Assembly: GCF_016545825.1 (NCBI RefSeq) | Contig: NC_052619.1 | Location: 32,155,803 to 32,219,802, forward strand | Reading direction: 5' to 3' | Length of the DNA: 64,000 bases | Origin: Eucalyptus grandis | Lineage: Eukaryota > Streptophyta > Magnoliopsida > Myrtales > Myrtaceae | In this document: positions 11,581 to 35,703 of the stretch, piece after piece | Layout of the letters: the number at the start of each line of letters is the position of its first letter | Numbering within the stretch: position 1 is the first letter of the stretch | Notes under the pieces: model-generated | Told to the model about the DNA's origin: nothing | What the model saw: the letters and a program-made list of their open reading frames with translations, nothing else | Databases searched by the model: none | Made by a program: the position numbers and the translations under genes

Positions 11581-13245
11581 AGCCAGCTCAAGAATAGTGA
11601 CATTGGTACAGGATTCTCAGGTACTTTTCTCTATAGAAAGAATTCGCTATTAGCTGATGCATTGATTATCGATTCAAGCACTAGTGACCACATAGTATGT
11701 AATGAATATATGTTTTCCCATGTCCATAAAAACACACAATCTCCTGTTATGGTGCGTCTTCCAAATGGGAACATTACACATGTTACCAAAATGAATACCG
11801 TACATCTTAGTTAGCACTTTGTCCTAAAAAATGTCCTATATATTCCAGATTTTGAATTTAATCTCTTCTCTGTCTCAAAGGTATGTATGGACAATTCTTA
11901 TTAATCTATATTCAATTCTGAAAAATTGTATCTTTCAAGACTACTTGCTAGCAAAATGATGGGCTTGGGTAATGTGGCACAGAGACTTTATTTCTGGATC
12001 AACTCCCTAGGAGATTTAGAATTATTAAATAAAAGCATTTTTTGTAATGCCATCAGTCGAAATAAAAATCTCTTTTTTTTTTATGAACGATTGGGTCATG
12101 GTGCACAGTTTCCTCTCACAAAATGTCCAATATGTCCTTTGGCTAAACAATCTCGAGCACCATTTCTAGTGAGTGCATCTCGAGCTAAAAATTCATTTTC
12201 TTTGCTTCACATGGACATCTAGGGTTTCCTATCATAACCCTCATCATGATGAATCCAGCTTCTTTCTTAGAATCATTGATGATTATACTCGTGCAACTTG
12301 GTTATATCTTATGCAATCAAAGGGTCAAACATTTACTCATTTATCAAATTTGCTTTCCTTAATTAGGAATCGGTTTGGTAAATATGTACACTGAATTCGT
12401 ACAAATAATGGGCGTGAATTCTTCACTTCTGATTGCACAACATTATTGTCTACCCATGGGATATTTTATGAGAGTTCTTGCACTTAAACTCCACAACATA
12501 ATGGAATTGTTGAACACAAGCATAGACATCTTTTAGAAGTAGCCCTTGTACTAAACTACCAAGCTTTTGTTCCTAAAGAATTTTGGGGAGACTATGTGGC
12601 CATAATAGCCTATTTGATTAATCGCACATTAACTCGGATTCTTAATGATAAAACTTCATTTGAAATGCTTTACAATAAAGAGTCAGATAATGGTCATCTT
12701 AGAGTATTTGATTGTTTATATGTGGGTCCTCGGACAAAACAAGTCCCCATGCAACCCAATGTATTTTTATGAGATATCCTCCTCTTCAGAAAGGATATCG
12801 AGTTATGGAGATTTGTACAAGGAATTTCTTTATAAGCAGGAATGTTATATTTCATGAAGATGTGTTTCCCTTCAAAGAGATGCTGCCTTCATCATAAGGC
12901 ACTTTATTAGAAAGCAACCGGCCTTTTCTGTCTGATGAAGATTTATCATTGGCACTGGGATTTCTTATGGCACCAGGACCATCTATAACACCAAAACCTT
13001 TTATATCAGCACTAATGGAATCTATAAGCTTGAAGATGGAAATCTCCAATTCTATCTGAGGAAATTTCTCCATCCTCTTCAACAATGGATATATCGGGGA
13101 TCTATCATGAATCATCAGTAGTTCTTGAGCATATGGTTGAATAGCCTCGGTGTTCTAGACAATATACTCGGCAAGCTACATGGACTAAAGACTATAAATG
13201 TTCAGTTATAAGTCCTTCAAGTACACAATATACTATTTAAATACT
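11578..13245 (+). pseudogene. Copia protease and integrase, degenerate
   Basis: The protease region reads IIDSSTSDHI near 11665-11695, where the catalytic Asp is retained. Next is the GAG-pre-integrase motif GHGAQFPLTKCPICPLAKQ (about 12095-12150). The integrase core follows, with IDDYTRATWLYLM near 12270-12315, IRTNNGREF near 12395-12420 after an in-frame stop, and HNGIVEHKHRHLLE near 12495-12540. The text ends with RQYTRQATW near 13150-13185, the linker normally just before reverse transcriptase. Several stops and shifts make it non-functional. Confidence 0.7.
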
Positions 13246-13246
13246 A

Positions 13247-14340
13247 GCGGTGCAAATAGTAACTCACCAGTGAAATCAATAATATTCTACAAGAAACTTA
13301 TAGGGATGTGAAATGTTGTCATTCGTATATTATATTGTTTGATGATGATATGTGGACATGAACTATGAGAGATGCATGACTATTATTCACTTGTTTTTTT
13401 TTTTTTTTCATATTATTCACTTGTTTGTCTTGCATGTATATTATGCCATGTTGAGAGCATGCATGACATGACCTAATCACCAATGAGACACTTCCCCTAT
13501 ACAAGTAGTACGAGATTTAAGAAGGCATGGGCTGTTCCGTATAAAAATGATATGACATCCTATGTTTTATACATGAATTGGGTTCGTAATGCATTGAAAT
13601 AATATGTTAGGAACATAAGGTAAAACTTTCGAATGCCAAAAAAACAAAATGAAAAATAAGGATGATGGTGATTTTAACAAATGATGTGATATAATAGCCA
13701 TCAATAGGCTCTTACACATCATTGCATTTATCCTTGCTGGTATCGACGATAATTGCGTTACATGAGCTATGTCCTATACGTATGGAAAGAGAGAGGATCC
13801 CCTTATGTATCCCCCGCGTAGCCCAACCTTGTCTGTAGTTTCACCCTTTTAAATACCTTGCCCCCAAGGAAGTCAAGGCACAAGTGGCAGTCACATAAAC
13901 GGAATAAACAGAATACCTATCGAAGGGAGATTTTCCTCGAGCTTGCCTCGAGCAAAACCATAAGTTTTCCCCTGATCAATTTTGGCAATCATGTAACCTT
14001 TTTAAGCCTTACATTTTTATATAAAGCAAATCCGTTACCAGACGAGGATCATATAGTCTCAATGATATATCGTGTGTTCATATTCGGTTTTCTAATTTAT
14101 TTTGTAATAAGGTCCTCTAAACATTTTGTTAATGCACTCAAGTCTTATTAAAAAAAAAATCGAAACGTATATTTTTAGTGATATTTTATAGTGAAATTGA
14201 TACGAGATCGGAAGAAATAAGGGTGACGTTTTTATTGTTAATACTAAAAAAAAAAAAAAAAAAAGAGAGGGAGAGAGAGACAATAAATCGATGAGAGCGG
14301 AGTATTCGGTGAATCAATTTTTTTTTTAATTCAGGGAAAT
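13247..14340. other. Dispersed repeat, then unassigned region upstream of the DUS2 gene
   Basis: 13247-13315 is a diverged copy of 4329-4391 and marks the point where the copia element is cut off. A short direct duplication around an oligo-T tract lies at 13381-13427. The remainder has no supported gene. A run of 18 or more A followed by GA repeats sits at about 14246-14281, and the base composition turns GC-rich just before the DUS2-type gene. Confidence 0.5.
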
Positions 14341-14413
14341 AATTAAAAATGCTTGATCGGGTAAATAAAAATATGCTTCCTTTTCCCTCTCGACCACGAG
14401 CGGATTTACTCTT

Positions 14414-14518
14414 TTGGGCCTACTCGCCCTCTTTCGTCCGCCGTGCGTTCTGCTCCTCCACGCGCTCGGCGGCGGCTACGGCGAGGTCCGGCCGGCGGCG
14501 GCGTCCCCTCCCGGGGAT
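14414..14518 (+). promoter_or_regulatory. GC-rich leader and possible upstream in-frame start of the DUS2 gene
   Basis: An ATG at 14414 is in frame with the gene start at 14519 and would add 35 residues, hydrophobic at first (MGLLALFRPP) and then Gly/Ala/Pro rich. As I recall them, plant members of the family begin at the MEYxNK motif, so I place the start at 14519. The extension could be untranslated leader or an alternative organelle-type presequence; sequence alone does not decide. Confidence 0.4.
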
Positions 14519-27422
<12,904 letters not shown>

Positions 27423-29141
27423 TTCTTGCATATCTGACATGTGGTCTTGCTCTTTTGCCCTAGTTTAATGTGAGGACAAGTTTTCCCAACTATCTGCCCA
27501 TTAGGCATACCTACCTTCAAATGCTTCAAGATACCGAGAGTAACTTGGGTTAGTGCTTTGACCCCAAAAAATGTATCGGCTGATTTTATCTGAAAAACCT
27601 TAAAGAGGATTGGTGCGAGAACAGCACTGAGGTCCCAGCAATATACGATGTAAGGCATCTGCTATAGCTTGCCAAATGGAATTGGTTGTTCAGTAATGTC
27701 CAATTGTTGACAATTAATTGTGTATGTTTAGTATCATACTGTAAAAGCGTCCTTTTTTTCTGACCACTCGTGTATCGTTCGTTTTTTCCTGTCTGAACAA
27801 GTTTCGTGGAATTCTGCGTAGCCGATATCCCATCTGTGTAGCAGCCTTTGGGATGCCAGGCAACCATAGGCATTTTTCTGGATCAAACTGCTAAGTGCTG
27901 GCTCAACACCATTTGTGGTATATTGATTCATGGCATTTATTGATGCTGGTAAACAAGATCATTTCATTTGCAATCTGTATGAGCATGGCCTGATTGCTGT
28001 TCCGAAAGCCAGCATTTAGTTAGTCGATGAAGGATCAGCCAATAGCGGCCTTATGGAAGCCCCAATTGATTCTTGTAGATATTGTTTATTAACACCAATG
28101 GAACATAAACTAAAGTAAATCGACAGTTTGCTGGTTGCACATTTCTCCCTAACTATGATGAGATTTTTTTGGTTTGACCATTTATGCAGCAGCTAAAGTT
28201 TCTAGTGTTTTGATAAACGGGAGCTTGAAGAAGGCGAGTGCTTAGAAACGGTCACGAATTTTTAGCGCTTAGAAACGGTCACGAATTTTTAGCGCTGCAA
28301 ATCTTGTTTTATGTAATCGGCAGCATCTGCAGTTTGGTGTGTGTTCTTTTTATTTAGTAGCAGCATTGAAAGATAGGCGGTATCAGGAAAGGTACTTCTT
28401 CAGCAAAGGAAGCACCTCCAACCCCCCACATGCAAAATGGATTGGCAGGTTCAATGCAGAAGCATTTTGATACTGTCGAGTAACCCTGCGGGCTAGTTAG
28501 TTTCGTTGGAGATCCTTTCATGAACTGTCCCAAACTGAGCCTAGAATTTGTTAATTTTACGGATCAATTCGTGTGATTGGTAACATTTGGCAACTACACT
28601 TCTGGTACAAACAACTCCACGTTAGATATCGTGTCTATTTTGTCGTGGATGACTACAGAATGTTGAATCATGAGAATGCAATGCGAGGCACATTTGAAGG
28701 GAGGAACGACGCTGCCAGCCCTAACGAGCACCCTTTGCACCATGAGATCGCAAGCTCTACTTGCCAACCCCGTAACTGTGAGTTTCTTGTCTCGACCACT
28801 GCTGTGTCGATGTCGTCGTTGTCCTCCATGACTTTCGGTGCAAAACGAAGGAGTTAGATCACTGTTGATGGCTTTGCGGCGGACCTCGTGGCCAGAAGCC
28901 TAGCTCAAGCTTTTTGGTGCTGTGATCCTCGGCATTTTCGCTTGCCGGAGCTTGCGCTGCCGAGGAAGCAATTAGGATTGGCGAGGCAAGGGTTTCTCCA
29001 ACCCTCCATCAATTATTATCCAGAAAATCTTGCGAGTTTGTCTATCGTCCCACCCCGCCGGACGTGCGCTATGCCCATTTTAGCCTTTTGTTTTATGTGG
29101 TTTGCTACTGAATCATTTCTTCGTCAGGCGCCTTTGATCTT
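27423..29141. other. Intergenic downstream of DUS2
   Basis: The first few hundred bases are probably the DUS2 3' UTR. A 25-28-base segment is duplicated in tandem at about 28229-28285 (gcttagaaacggtcacgaat twice). The 28640-29100 region is more GC-rich and has two unrelated open frames of about 90 codons; neither shows a domain I recognise. Confidence 0.4.
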
Positions 29142-29144
29142 TTA

Positions 29145-29743
29145 GGATTTGTTTGTTAACATTTCTATTTCTTTGTTTTTTATTCTTTTGCTCTCTAGAA
29201 TAAAAAAGAACATAAATTCATTTGATAATATAAATTAATTTTTATATTTCTTGAAATAGAAAAGAGACTGGGAATAGTTTTGAAACATAAATAAATAGTA
29301 AAAAAATAACTTCTTATTTCCGAGTAATTTCTAGAAATAAGTTAATTTGTTCTTTTCTTTTCTTTTTTCATTTCTTCTTCCTTGCCGCTTACCGCCCCTG
29401 TTGCCGCCTCCCCCTAGTTGTCGCCCACCGGCCCCCTCTGTGGTCAACCACAAGTGGTGGAGAGCAGATAATGAGTGACGGCCAGCAGACAACGAAGAAA
29501 AGAAAAAAGAAAAAAAATTCGTAAAAAATTATTAAAAAATTAAAAGAAATGTCACATTACAAAAAAAAAAATTGCAAATCATATCAAATGCATTCTTATT
29601 TTTTTCTTTTTTGAGAAAAGAAATTTTGTATAATTATCAAGTACATTCTTTTACTCAAAATTTTTATAGGAAATAGAAATAGAAAAAAAGCTATTTCTAA
29701 AAGAATTTATCCCTAAATAACATAAATGTAAACGAACGCATCC
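29145..29743. mobile_element. Harbinger-like MITE with GC-rich core
   Basis: Terminal inverted repeats GGATTTGTTTGTTAACATTT and, reversed, GGATGCGTTCGTTTACATTT. The perfect target duplication TTA lies at 29142-29144 and 29744-29746. Arms are rich in tttctatttctt and aatagaaa; the centre (about 29380-29475) is a GC-rich cgcc/ggcc block. It is about 599 bases with no transposase. Confidence 0.75.
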
Positions 29744-30164
29744 TTAGTTTATGAGCTTTTTCGTCTGCTTCTACTATGCACCTTTACCACGTGTACTTGT
29801 TCCGTTATCATATTAATGCTACGTTCGGATTTATCCAGGTGACTCTGTTTCGAAACATGCGACAAAAATCCCACATAGGATAATGCGTTTCCAGCCAAAC
29901 TCTACATTCCGACAAAACAAAACTTTCGCTCGCGTCCAACTCTTATTCGAAAAATAAATCATTGGACTTCATTTTGATGTTCCAATCAAGCAAAATGACG
30001 TACAGTTGCGTCTCGAATGCTCTTATTCAATGCATTTATGCGTATAAAAGCAGGTCAACCAATCTCGTTCGCGAGCTAATCGTGGCATTGTTAAATCCCA
30101 TTAACTTGAATGACCACGCAACCTCAACACATTAGTCTAATTGACAATGTAAAGCGTATTCAAA

Positions 30165-30483
30165 ATGTTTCAATTGACTGCTTCGAGGCTTGCAAGTGTT
30201 TCTCGCGTATACCCACTTGGCGGCGGGACGTTAGAGGAGTTGAACCATGCCGCACCCGAAGAGAAACCGATGCATCGCGATTCCGAGCAAGCCATGGCAA
30301 TGTTTGAGTACTCAGAACACGTTCAGGTTTCCAATTTAGACGCGGTTCGGCCAGGGAACGTCGGGACCGACATGGCGTGCCGGATCATATGCACTCCCAT
30401 TGGTCAAGCTCCTCCTTTCCCCGGAGAGAACTCCCAGATTGCTACAGCATCATCACAAGCTGTCGTTCTGCCTACAACAAAAT
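30165..30483 (+). pseudogene. Coding-like fragment of unknown identity, split by a copia insertion
   Basis: An open frame of about 106 codons that I do not recognise. It contains the short strings YPLGGGTLEEL and LDAVRPGNVGTDMA. A retrotransposon inserted at 30484. If the element and one copy of the 5-bp target duplication are taken out, the same frame hits a TAG at the junction and is then open again from 35305 to a TAG at 35428, and onward to a TAA at 35509. Codon-like composition on both sides suggests one older gene fragment. The minus strand here is also partly open, so even the coding strand is uncertain. Confidence 0.3.
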
Positions 30484-30766
30484 TGTAGAATAGCTAAAGG
30501 AGAGGAGAGATGAGGCTGAAACTTTATCTTACGTTCAGAACCTTGAAGTCTTTTACAAAGATAAATACATAACATAAAAACATCACTAAAATAAGACCCA
30601 TAATTATATATGTGATGCATAAAGCACTTACTCCATTAACTCCTAAACATTAGGGCAACTAACACATAGATTAGCTAAACGTGACTCCACTAACTCCTAA
30701 AGATTAGAATAACTGAAAAAACCAAATCAGCAAAATGTGCATAAAGAAACAAGTATTATTTCAACA
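30484..30766 (-). repeat. 3' LTR of the minus-strand copia element
   Basis: 283 bases, TG...CA on the plus strand, aligned end to end with 35018-35297. By eye the two differ at roughly 33 positions plus three small gaps, about 88% identity, so the insertion is old. The polypurine tract lies just outside at about 30767-30780. Confidence 0.9.
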
Positions 30767-30794
30767 ATCCCTCCCTTAAACTGATGTTTACCAA

Positions 30795-32640
30795 CATTCA
30801 ATTTAAAGCCTTGACCGTTTTCAACGTGCAAACACCTAGTAACCTTCTAAGCTTCACAAATGACTCCATCTTGAGGGCCTTAGTGAATATATCAGCAATC
30901 GGATCTTCACTCCCGCGGTAGATTAAATCAATTGTTTCATCCTTGCTAAGATCTCTCAAGAAATAAAACTTTACATCAATATGCTCGCTTCTTCCATGTA
31001 GCATGGGATTCTTGGAGAGTTTGATTGTTATGTTATTGTCACAAAAAAATTTATTAGCTCTTGGTTGTTTGAATTGCAGCTTCTCAAGAATTCTTCTTAG
31101 TCAAATAGCTTGACAAGCACTAGCTGTTGTAGTAACAAATTCAGCTTATGTACTATCAAGGTGACAATTGATTACTTCTTAGATGACCATGAAATAGCAC
31201 CTATCCCAAACATAAAAGCATAATTCGAAATGCTCCTCCTATCATCTTGATCTCCTGCATAATCGCTATCAATAAATTCCAACAAATTGAACTTTTCATC
31301 ATTCTTGTAAAATAGCCCAAAGTCTCTAGTTCCTTACAAGTAACGAAGGATTCTCTTGGCAGCTAACAAATGTATTTTTATAGGATTCTCCTTATATCTA
31401 CTGATTAAACGCATAGAATACATTATGTCTGGTTTTGTTGCAGTTATATACATCAAACTGCCCACAATTTGTTTGTAAAGTATGCTATCAACCTTCCTCT
31501 CTTCATGGTCTTTGTATAGCTTTAAGCTAAACTCAACTGGAGTGTTTATAAGATTACAATTCTTCATTTGAAACCTGTCCAAAATTTCTCCCATGTATTT
31601 CTTTTGAGAAATAAAGATCCCATCACCCGATTGTATACTTCTATGCCAAGAAAATTATGCATCATCCAAGATTAGACATTTCAAACTCATCCATCATAGA
31701 TTTCTTGAATTCTTCAAACATGGCATCACAATTTCCAACAAATATAAGATCGTCAACATACAAGTAAACAATGAGCATTTTCCCTTTATCTCTAATCTTG
31801 ACAAAAAGTGTATGCTCATAAGAATATTTTGAAAAACCAACTTTGAGAAAATAAGTTACAATACAACTATACCAACTCGAGGGGTTTGTTTTAGCTCATA
31901 AAGAGCTTTCTTCAATTTATAAACTTTGTGCTCATTTCCAATCTTGACATAACTACGAGATTGCTCGACAAATACCTATTCCTCCAAGTACCCATGTAAG
32001 AATGTCGATTTGAAATCTAACTGGAAAATAGGCTAGGAATTATGTGCTACCAATGCAACCACTAATCTGATCTTGTCATGTCTCGCAACTGGACAAAAAA
32101 CTTATGTATAGTCGATCACATATTGCTTCTCGTATCCCTTGGCTACTAAACGTGCTTTATATTTGTCAATTTCACAATTTTCCTTCAGTTTTGTTTTAAA
32201 GATGACCCAATTTACACCAATGGTTTTGTGTCCATTCGAAAGACCAAATAGCTCCCAAGTATCATTTCTTTCAATGGCATTAATTTCATTATCCATCTCT
32301 TTTCGCCATTTTTCTTTTTTGGCATCACTCTCAGAAGTTGTAGGATCATAATCTGAAAATAAGGCAAAGTGAGTAATTGAATCTCCAATTCTAGTTACCT
32401 CATAATCTTCCATCCAAGCAGACCTTCTTATAACGCAGCAAAGAGATTGAGCTTCTTCTTCATTGAGTTCAGCAACTGTTGATGAAATTCCAGCAACTGT
32501 AGAAGTCGTATTTGATGAACTTTTGAGCATACAAGGTATTGAAATCCGGTCCTTTTTAGCATCATTATCATAAAGGACTTGGGTAGGCTGCTACCTATTC
32601 CAATCCCAAGTGTTCGTTTCATAAAAAAAAACATCCCTGC
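30795..32640 (-). pseudogene. Copia reverse transcriptase and RNase H, degenerate
   Basis: Read on the minus strand. The RT opening WRKEMDNEINAIERNDTWEL and the KYKARLVAKGY motif lie at about 32150-32330. A YVDDLIFVG catalytic motif lies at about 31735-31765. Then come TKPDIMYSM (about 31415-31440), the RNase H-type DSDYAGD near 31260, and the C-terminal SEDPIADIFTKAL near 30870-30910. Stops break the frame at least at 32102, between 31600 and 31680, and near 31100-31140. The RT catalytic YVDD is intact but no full protein can be translated. Confidence 0.85.
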
Positions 32641-33640
32641 TAATCACAATCTTCTTTATTAGTGAATTGAATAATTTATATGCTTTTGATGCTTCACTTA
32701 TACTAAGAAAGACACATTTTTCAGCTTTGTCATCAAATTTCTTTCTTTTCTCATCCGAGACATAGGCATATGCGATGCATCCAAAGATTCTGAAATGATC
32801 TACAGCAGGTCTTCTCTCACTCCACGCCTCTTCTTTTATCATATTTTGAACAGCAAAAGTTGGACTTCTGTTCAAAACATGAATACTCCAATTTACTACT
32901 TCTGGCTAGAAAGTCTTTGTAACTCTTCCTCTTACCAATAAGCTTCTCACCATGTTGAGAATGGTTCCATTTTTCTCTCAGATACCCCATTTTGTTGTGG
33001 TATATATACGGCTTTAAGCTCTCCTCAAATGCTATGCCTTGCACAAAAAAACTTCAAATTCCTTTAAGTGATATTCACTACCACAATCTGTTTGAAGGGT
33101 CTTAATAGTGTTTCCTACTTCATTTTCCACATGAACTTTGAAGCTTTTAAATGTAGAGAAAGTTTCTAATTTTTCCTACAAAAAATAAAACCAGGTTTTT
33201 TTGGAAAAATCATCAATGAATGTAATTAAGTATCTTTTACCTCCATTAGAAAATGAGTTTATAATACACAAATGTTCGAATACACCAGTTGCAAAACACC
33301 TTTTGCTCTTCATGACTTCTCTTTCGAAAATTGAGAACGATGTTATTTACTAACAATACATTCTTTGCAAACTTGGGAATGAATAGTAATTTGAGGAAGA
33401 CCTGTCACCATGCTTTTCTGTTTGAGGGTCTTCGATCCACCAAAACTCATGTGACCATAGCAAAAATGTTACAACCATGAGGGATCTTTCTTTTTAGCCA
33501 TCAAACAAGATTGAATATTTTCAATCTTAAATGGAAACAATTTGTTTGAACTCATAGGAACAACTGCAATAGCTTCTCTAACGGAATCATAAATTTCACA
33601 AGCACCCCTCTTAATGGTGATAATATAACCATTTTCTTGT
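32591..33640 (-). pseudogene. Copia integrase, degenerate
   Basis: Minus-strand frames show integrase C-terminal wording: FRIFGCIAYAYVSDEKRKK near 32740-32790, followed by KCVFLSISEASKAYKLF near 32655-32705. Upstream pieces around 32817-33300 carry a KWNHSQHGEKL-like segment corresponding to the N-H-x2-E region. Frameshifts separate the pieces. Confidence 0.7.
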
Positions 33641-33642
33641 AA

Positions 33643-34960
33643 TTAACTAGCACTCAATATGTTACTTTTCAGGTCAGGAACATACAACACATTAGAAATC
33701 ATTTCCACAAAACCATTATTGGTTCTTATTTTAATATCACATTTTTCCATCATTTTCACAGTAGAATGATCCCCAAAACTTATAATGAAGTGAAAATCTT
33801 CATTTAGATAAGAAAAAGAAGACTTACTTCCACTCATGTGGTTACTACAACCTATATTCACATACCAAATATCTAACTTGGACTTCTTTTCATTTTGAAC
33901 AGCCATCAACAACGTTTTCCTTTTCTTCAACAAAATTTGAACTCTTTGCATTTTCTTTATTATTAGGCAGCCTAGTATAACATTCAAATGCATAATGACC
34001 AAATTTATGACATCTAAAGCACTCTACCTTGGATTTGGTAGGATCCTATCCTCTACCTTTGCCTTGAAATTGATCATTATTGGCTTTGAAGTTCCTGCTA
34101 ACATCTCTATTTCCTTGGTCTCCCCTTCCTTTACCTCTACCTCTACCTTTTCCTCTAAAATTGTTGGAATGAGTATTGATAGAAGCCTTCTACCTCTACC
34201 TTTTCCTCTAAAATTGTTGGAATGAGTATTGGTAAAAGCCTTCAACGCTTGCTCCTCTACTATTGAATTTATGTTCATCTTCTGTTCATCTTGCTCCTCT
34301 ACTATTGAATTTATGTTCATCTTCTGTTCATGGACCAATAAGGAGTTTTGAAATTCATCAAGAGAGAACACATTTATATCTTTCAACTCTTCAATTGAGC
34401 AGACAATACAATTAAACTTTGGTGTTAGGGAACGCAAAATCTTCTCCACAATAGTAACGTCGTTTATCTTCTCGCCATGGAATCGCATCTTGTTGCTAAT
34501 CTCCATTGTTATGGCACAATAGCTAGTGACAAATTCTCCATCCTTCATCGCTAGTGTCTCAAAATCTCATTTCAAGGCTTGAAGCTATGCACGCTTCACC
34601 CTAACAGGGCCTTGGTATTTCTTCTTCATAGAATCTCAAATATCCTTGCAAGTTTCTTTGCAAAAAATAGTCTCCATGATGAGACGATCAATAGTCTAAA
34701 AGAGATAATTTTTTGCCTTAAGGTCTATTAGCTTTCTAACTTCCAATTCTGCTTGATCTGTCAAAGTTGTGCCTGCCAGTGGCTCTTGAATTCCAAATTC
34801 GACAACTAACCAATACTCACTTGATCGTAAAAAATTATCCATCAGCATGCTCCAATAGTCATAGTGATTATCAAAGCGTGGAATTGCTGGTTGAATAAAA
34901 ATTTTGGTCGTCATTGGAAATATTGCTGCTGTAATCATCTCACGTAGGTATCTCACACCT
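33643..34960 (-). pseudogene. Copia gag, zinc knuckle and protease, degenerate
   Basis: On the minus strand the gag N-terminus reads PRFDNHYDYWSMLMDNFL (about 34835-34890). It continues to LRSLTPKFNCIV (about 34400-34440), then a CCHC knuckle with CFRCHKFGHYAFEC (about 33980-34022). The protease reads IWYVNIGCSNHMSG (about 33830-33872), where the usual V-D-T-G has become V-N-I-G, so the catalytic Asp is lost. Two internal duplications (units near 34138-34243 and 34249-34330) disturb the gag C-terminus. Confidence 0.8.
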
Positions 34961-35005
34961 CCAAACCTTCTTTATCTTTTTAAAAACTCTCACTCTTCTT
35001 ACAAA

Positions 35006-35016
35006 CTCTGATATCA
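35006..35016 (-). other. Primer-binding site of the copia element
   Basis: On the minus strand, tgatatcagag starts one base after the CA end of the 5' LTR and matches the initiator-Met tRNA-primed copia consensus TGGTATCAGAG with one difference. Confidence 0.75.
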
Positions 35017-35017
35017 T

Positions 35018-35297
35018 TGTAGTATAGTTAAAAGGAGAGGAGAGATGAGGCTGAAACTTCATCTTTCGTTCAGAATCTCAAAGTCTTTTACAAAGACAAA
35101 TACATAACATAAAAACACCACTAAAATAGGACCCATAACTACTCATGTTCTGCATAAAACACTTACTCCACTAACTCCTAAAAACTAGGACAAGTAACAC
35201 ACAAATTAGCTAAACATGACTCTAACTCCTAAAAACTAGAATAACTGAAAAACCAAATTAGTAAAACCTGCAGAAAGAAACAACTATTATTTCAACA
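35018..35297 (-). repeat. 5' LTR of the minus-strand copia element
   Basis: 280 bases with TG/CA ends, the partner of 30484-30766. The only sizeable gap between the two is about 4 bases near the middle. It is followed on the minus strand by the primer-binding site. Confidence 0.9.
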
Positions 35298-35703
35298 AAA
35301 ATAGCATGGGATTCTTTCAATGACATTCTTAGCAAAGAATGCATTTTGTTCAACCACATTCCCAACTCCAGCAATAAACCCAACAATCTTCAGCGACAGG
35401 ATCGCCGAGGCTCATGAACTTGGCGCTTAGATCGTCGCCGCTTCATGTCCGAAAGCTCTAGCTTGTGCTCATGCTGTGAAGATGCTTAACTACTCCTGTC
35501 ATTCTAGATAACCAACTTCCTAACAGTTGCTAAAGCGCTAGAGTACGGAGACCAGATTTTACCGATTTGTCCTCTAGATCTCACCCTCCCAAAGCGAATG
35601 CAGTCTTGCAGAACATTCAATCGGGCCGCCGCGGGATCTTATGGACACAGATCCATCAAACGGATGTGATGCCGCTGTATCGAACCGTTTTACCAAACAT
35701 AAA

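Larger units (their letters stand above)
8941..13245 (+). mobile_element. Broken Ty1/copia retrotransposon lacking RT and the 3' LTR
   Basis: A copia element on the plus strand. It has a probable 5' LTR (8941-9166), a primer-binding site matching the initiator-Met tRNA type, then decayed gag, a CCHC knuckle, protease, GAG-pre-integrase and integrase sequence, in the order expected for copia. It stops near 13245, shortly after the integrase, where a dispersed repeat begins; reverse transcriptase, RNase H and a 3' LTR are absent. Reading frames are broken by many stops and shifts. A MITE is nested near the 5' end. Confidence 0.8.
30484..35297 (-). mobile_element. Complete but decayed Ty1/copia retrotransposon
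   Basis: A whole element of 4814 bases on the minus strand: two LTRs with TG/CA ends, a primer-binding site next to the 35018 LTR, a polypurine tract next to the 30766 boundary (minus strand aagggaggga), and gag-protease-integrase-RT-RNase H in copia order between them. The 5-bp target duplication AAAAT flanks it exactly (30479-30483 and 35298-35302). Stops and frameshifts throughout the polyprotein make it non-autonomous. Confidence 0.92.
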
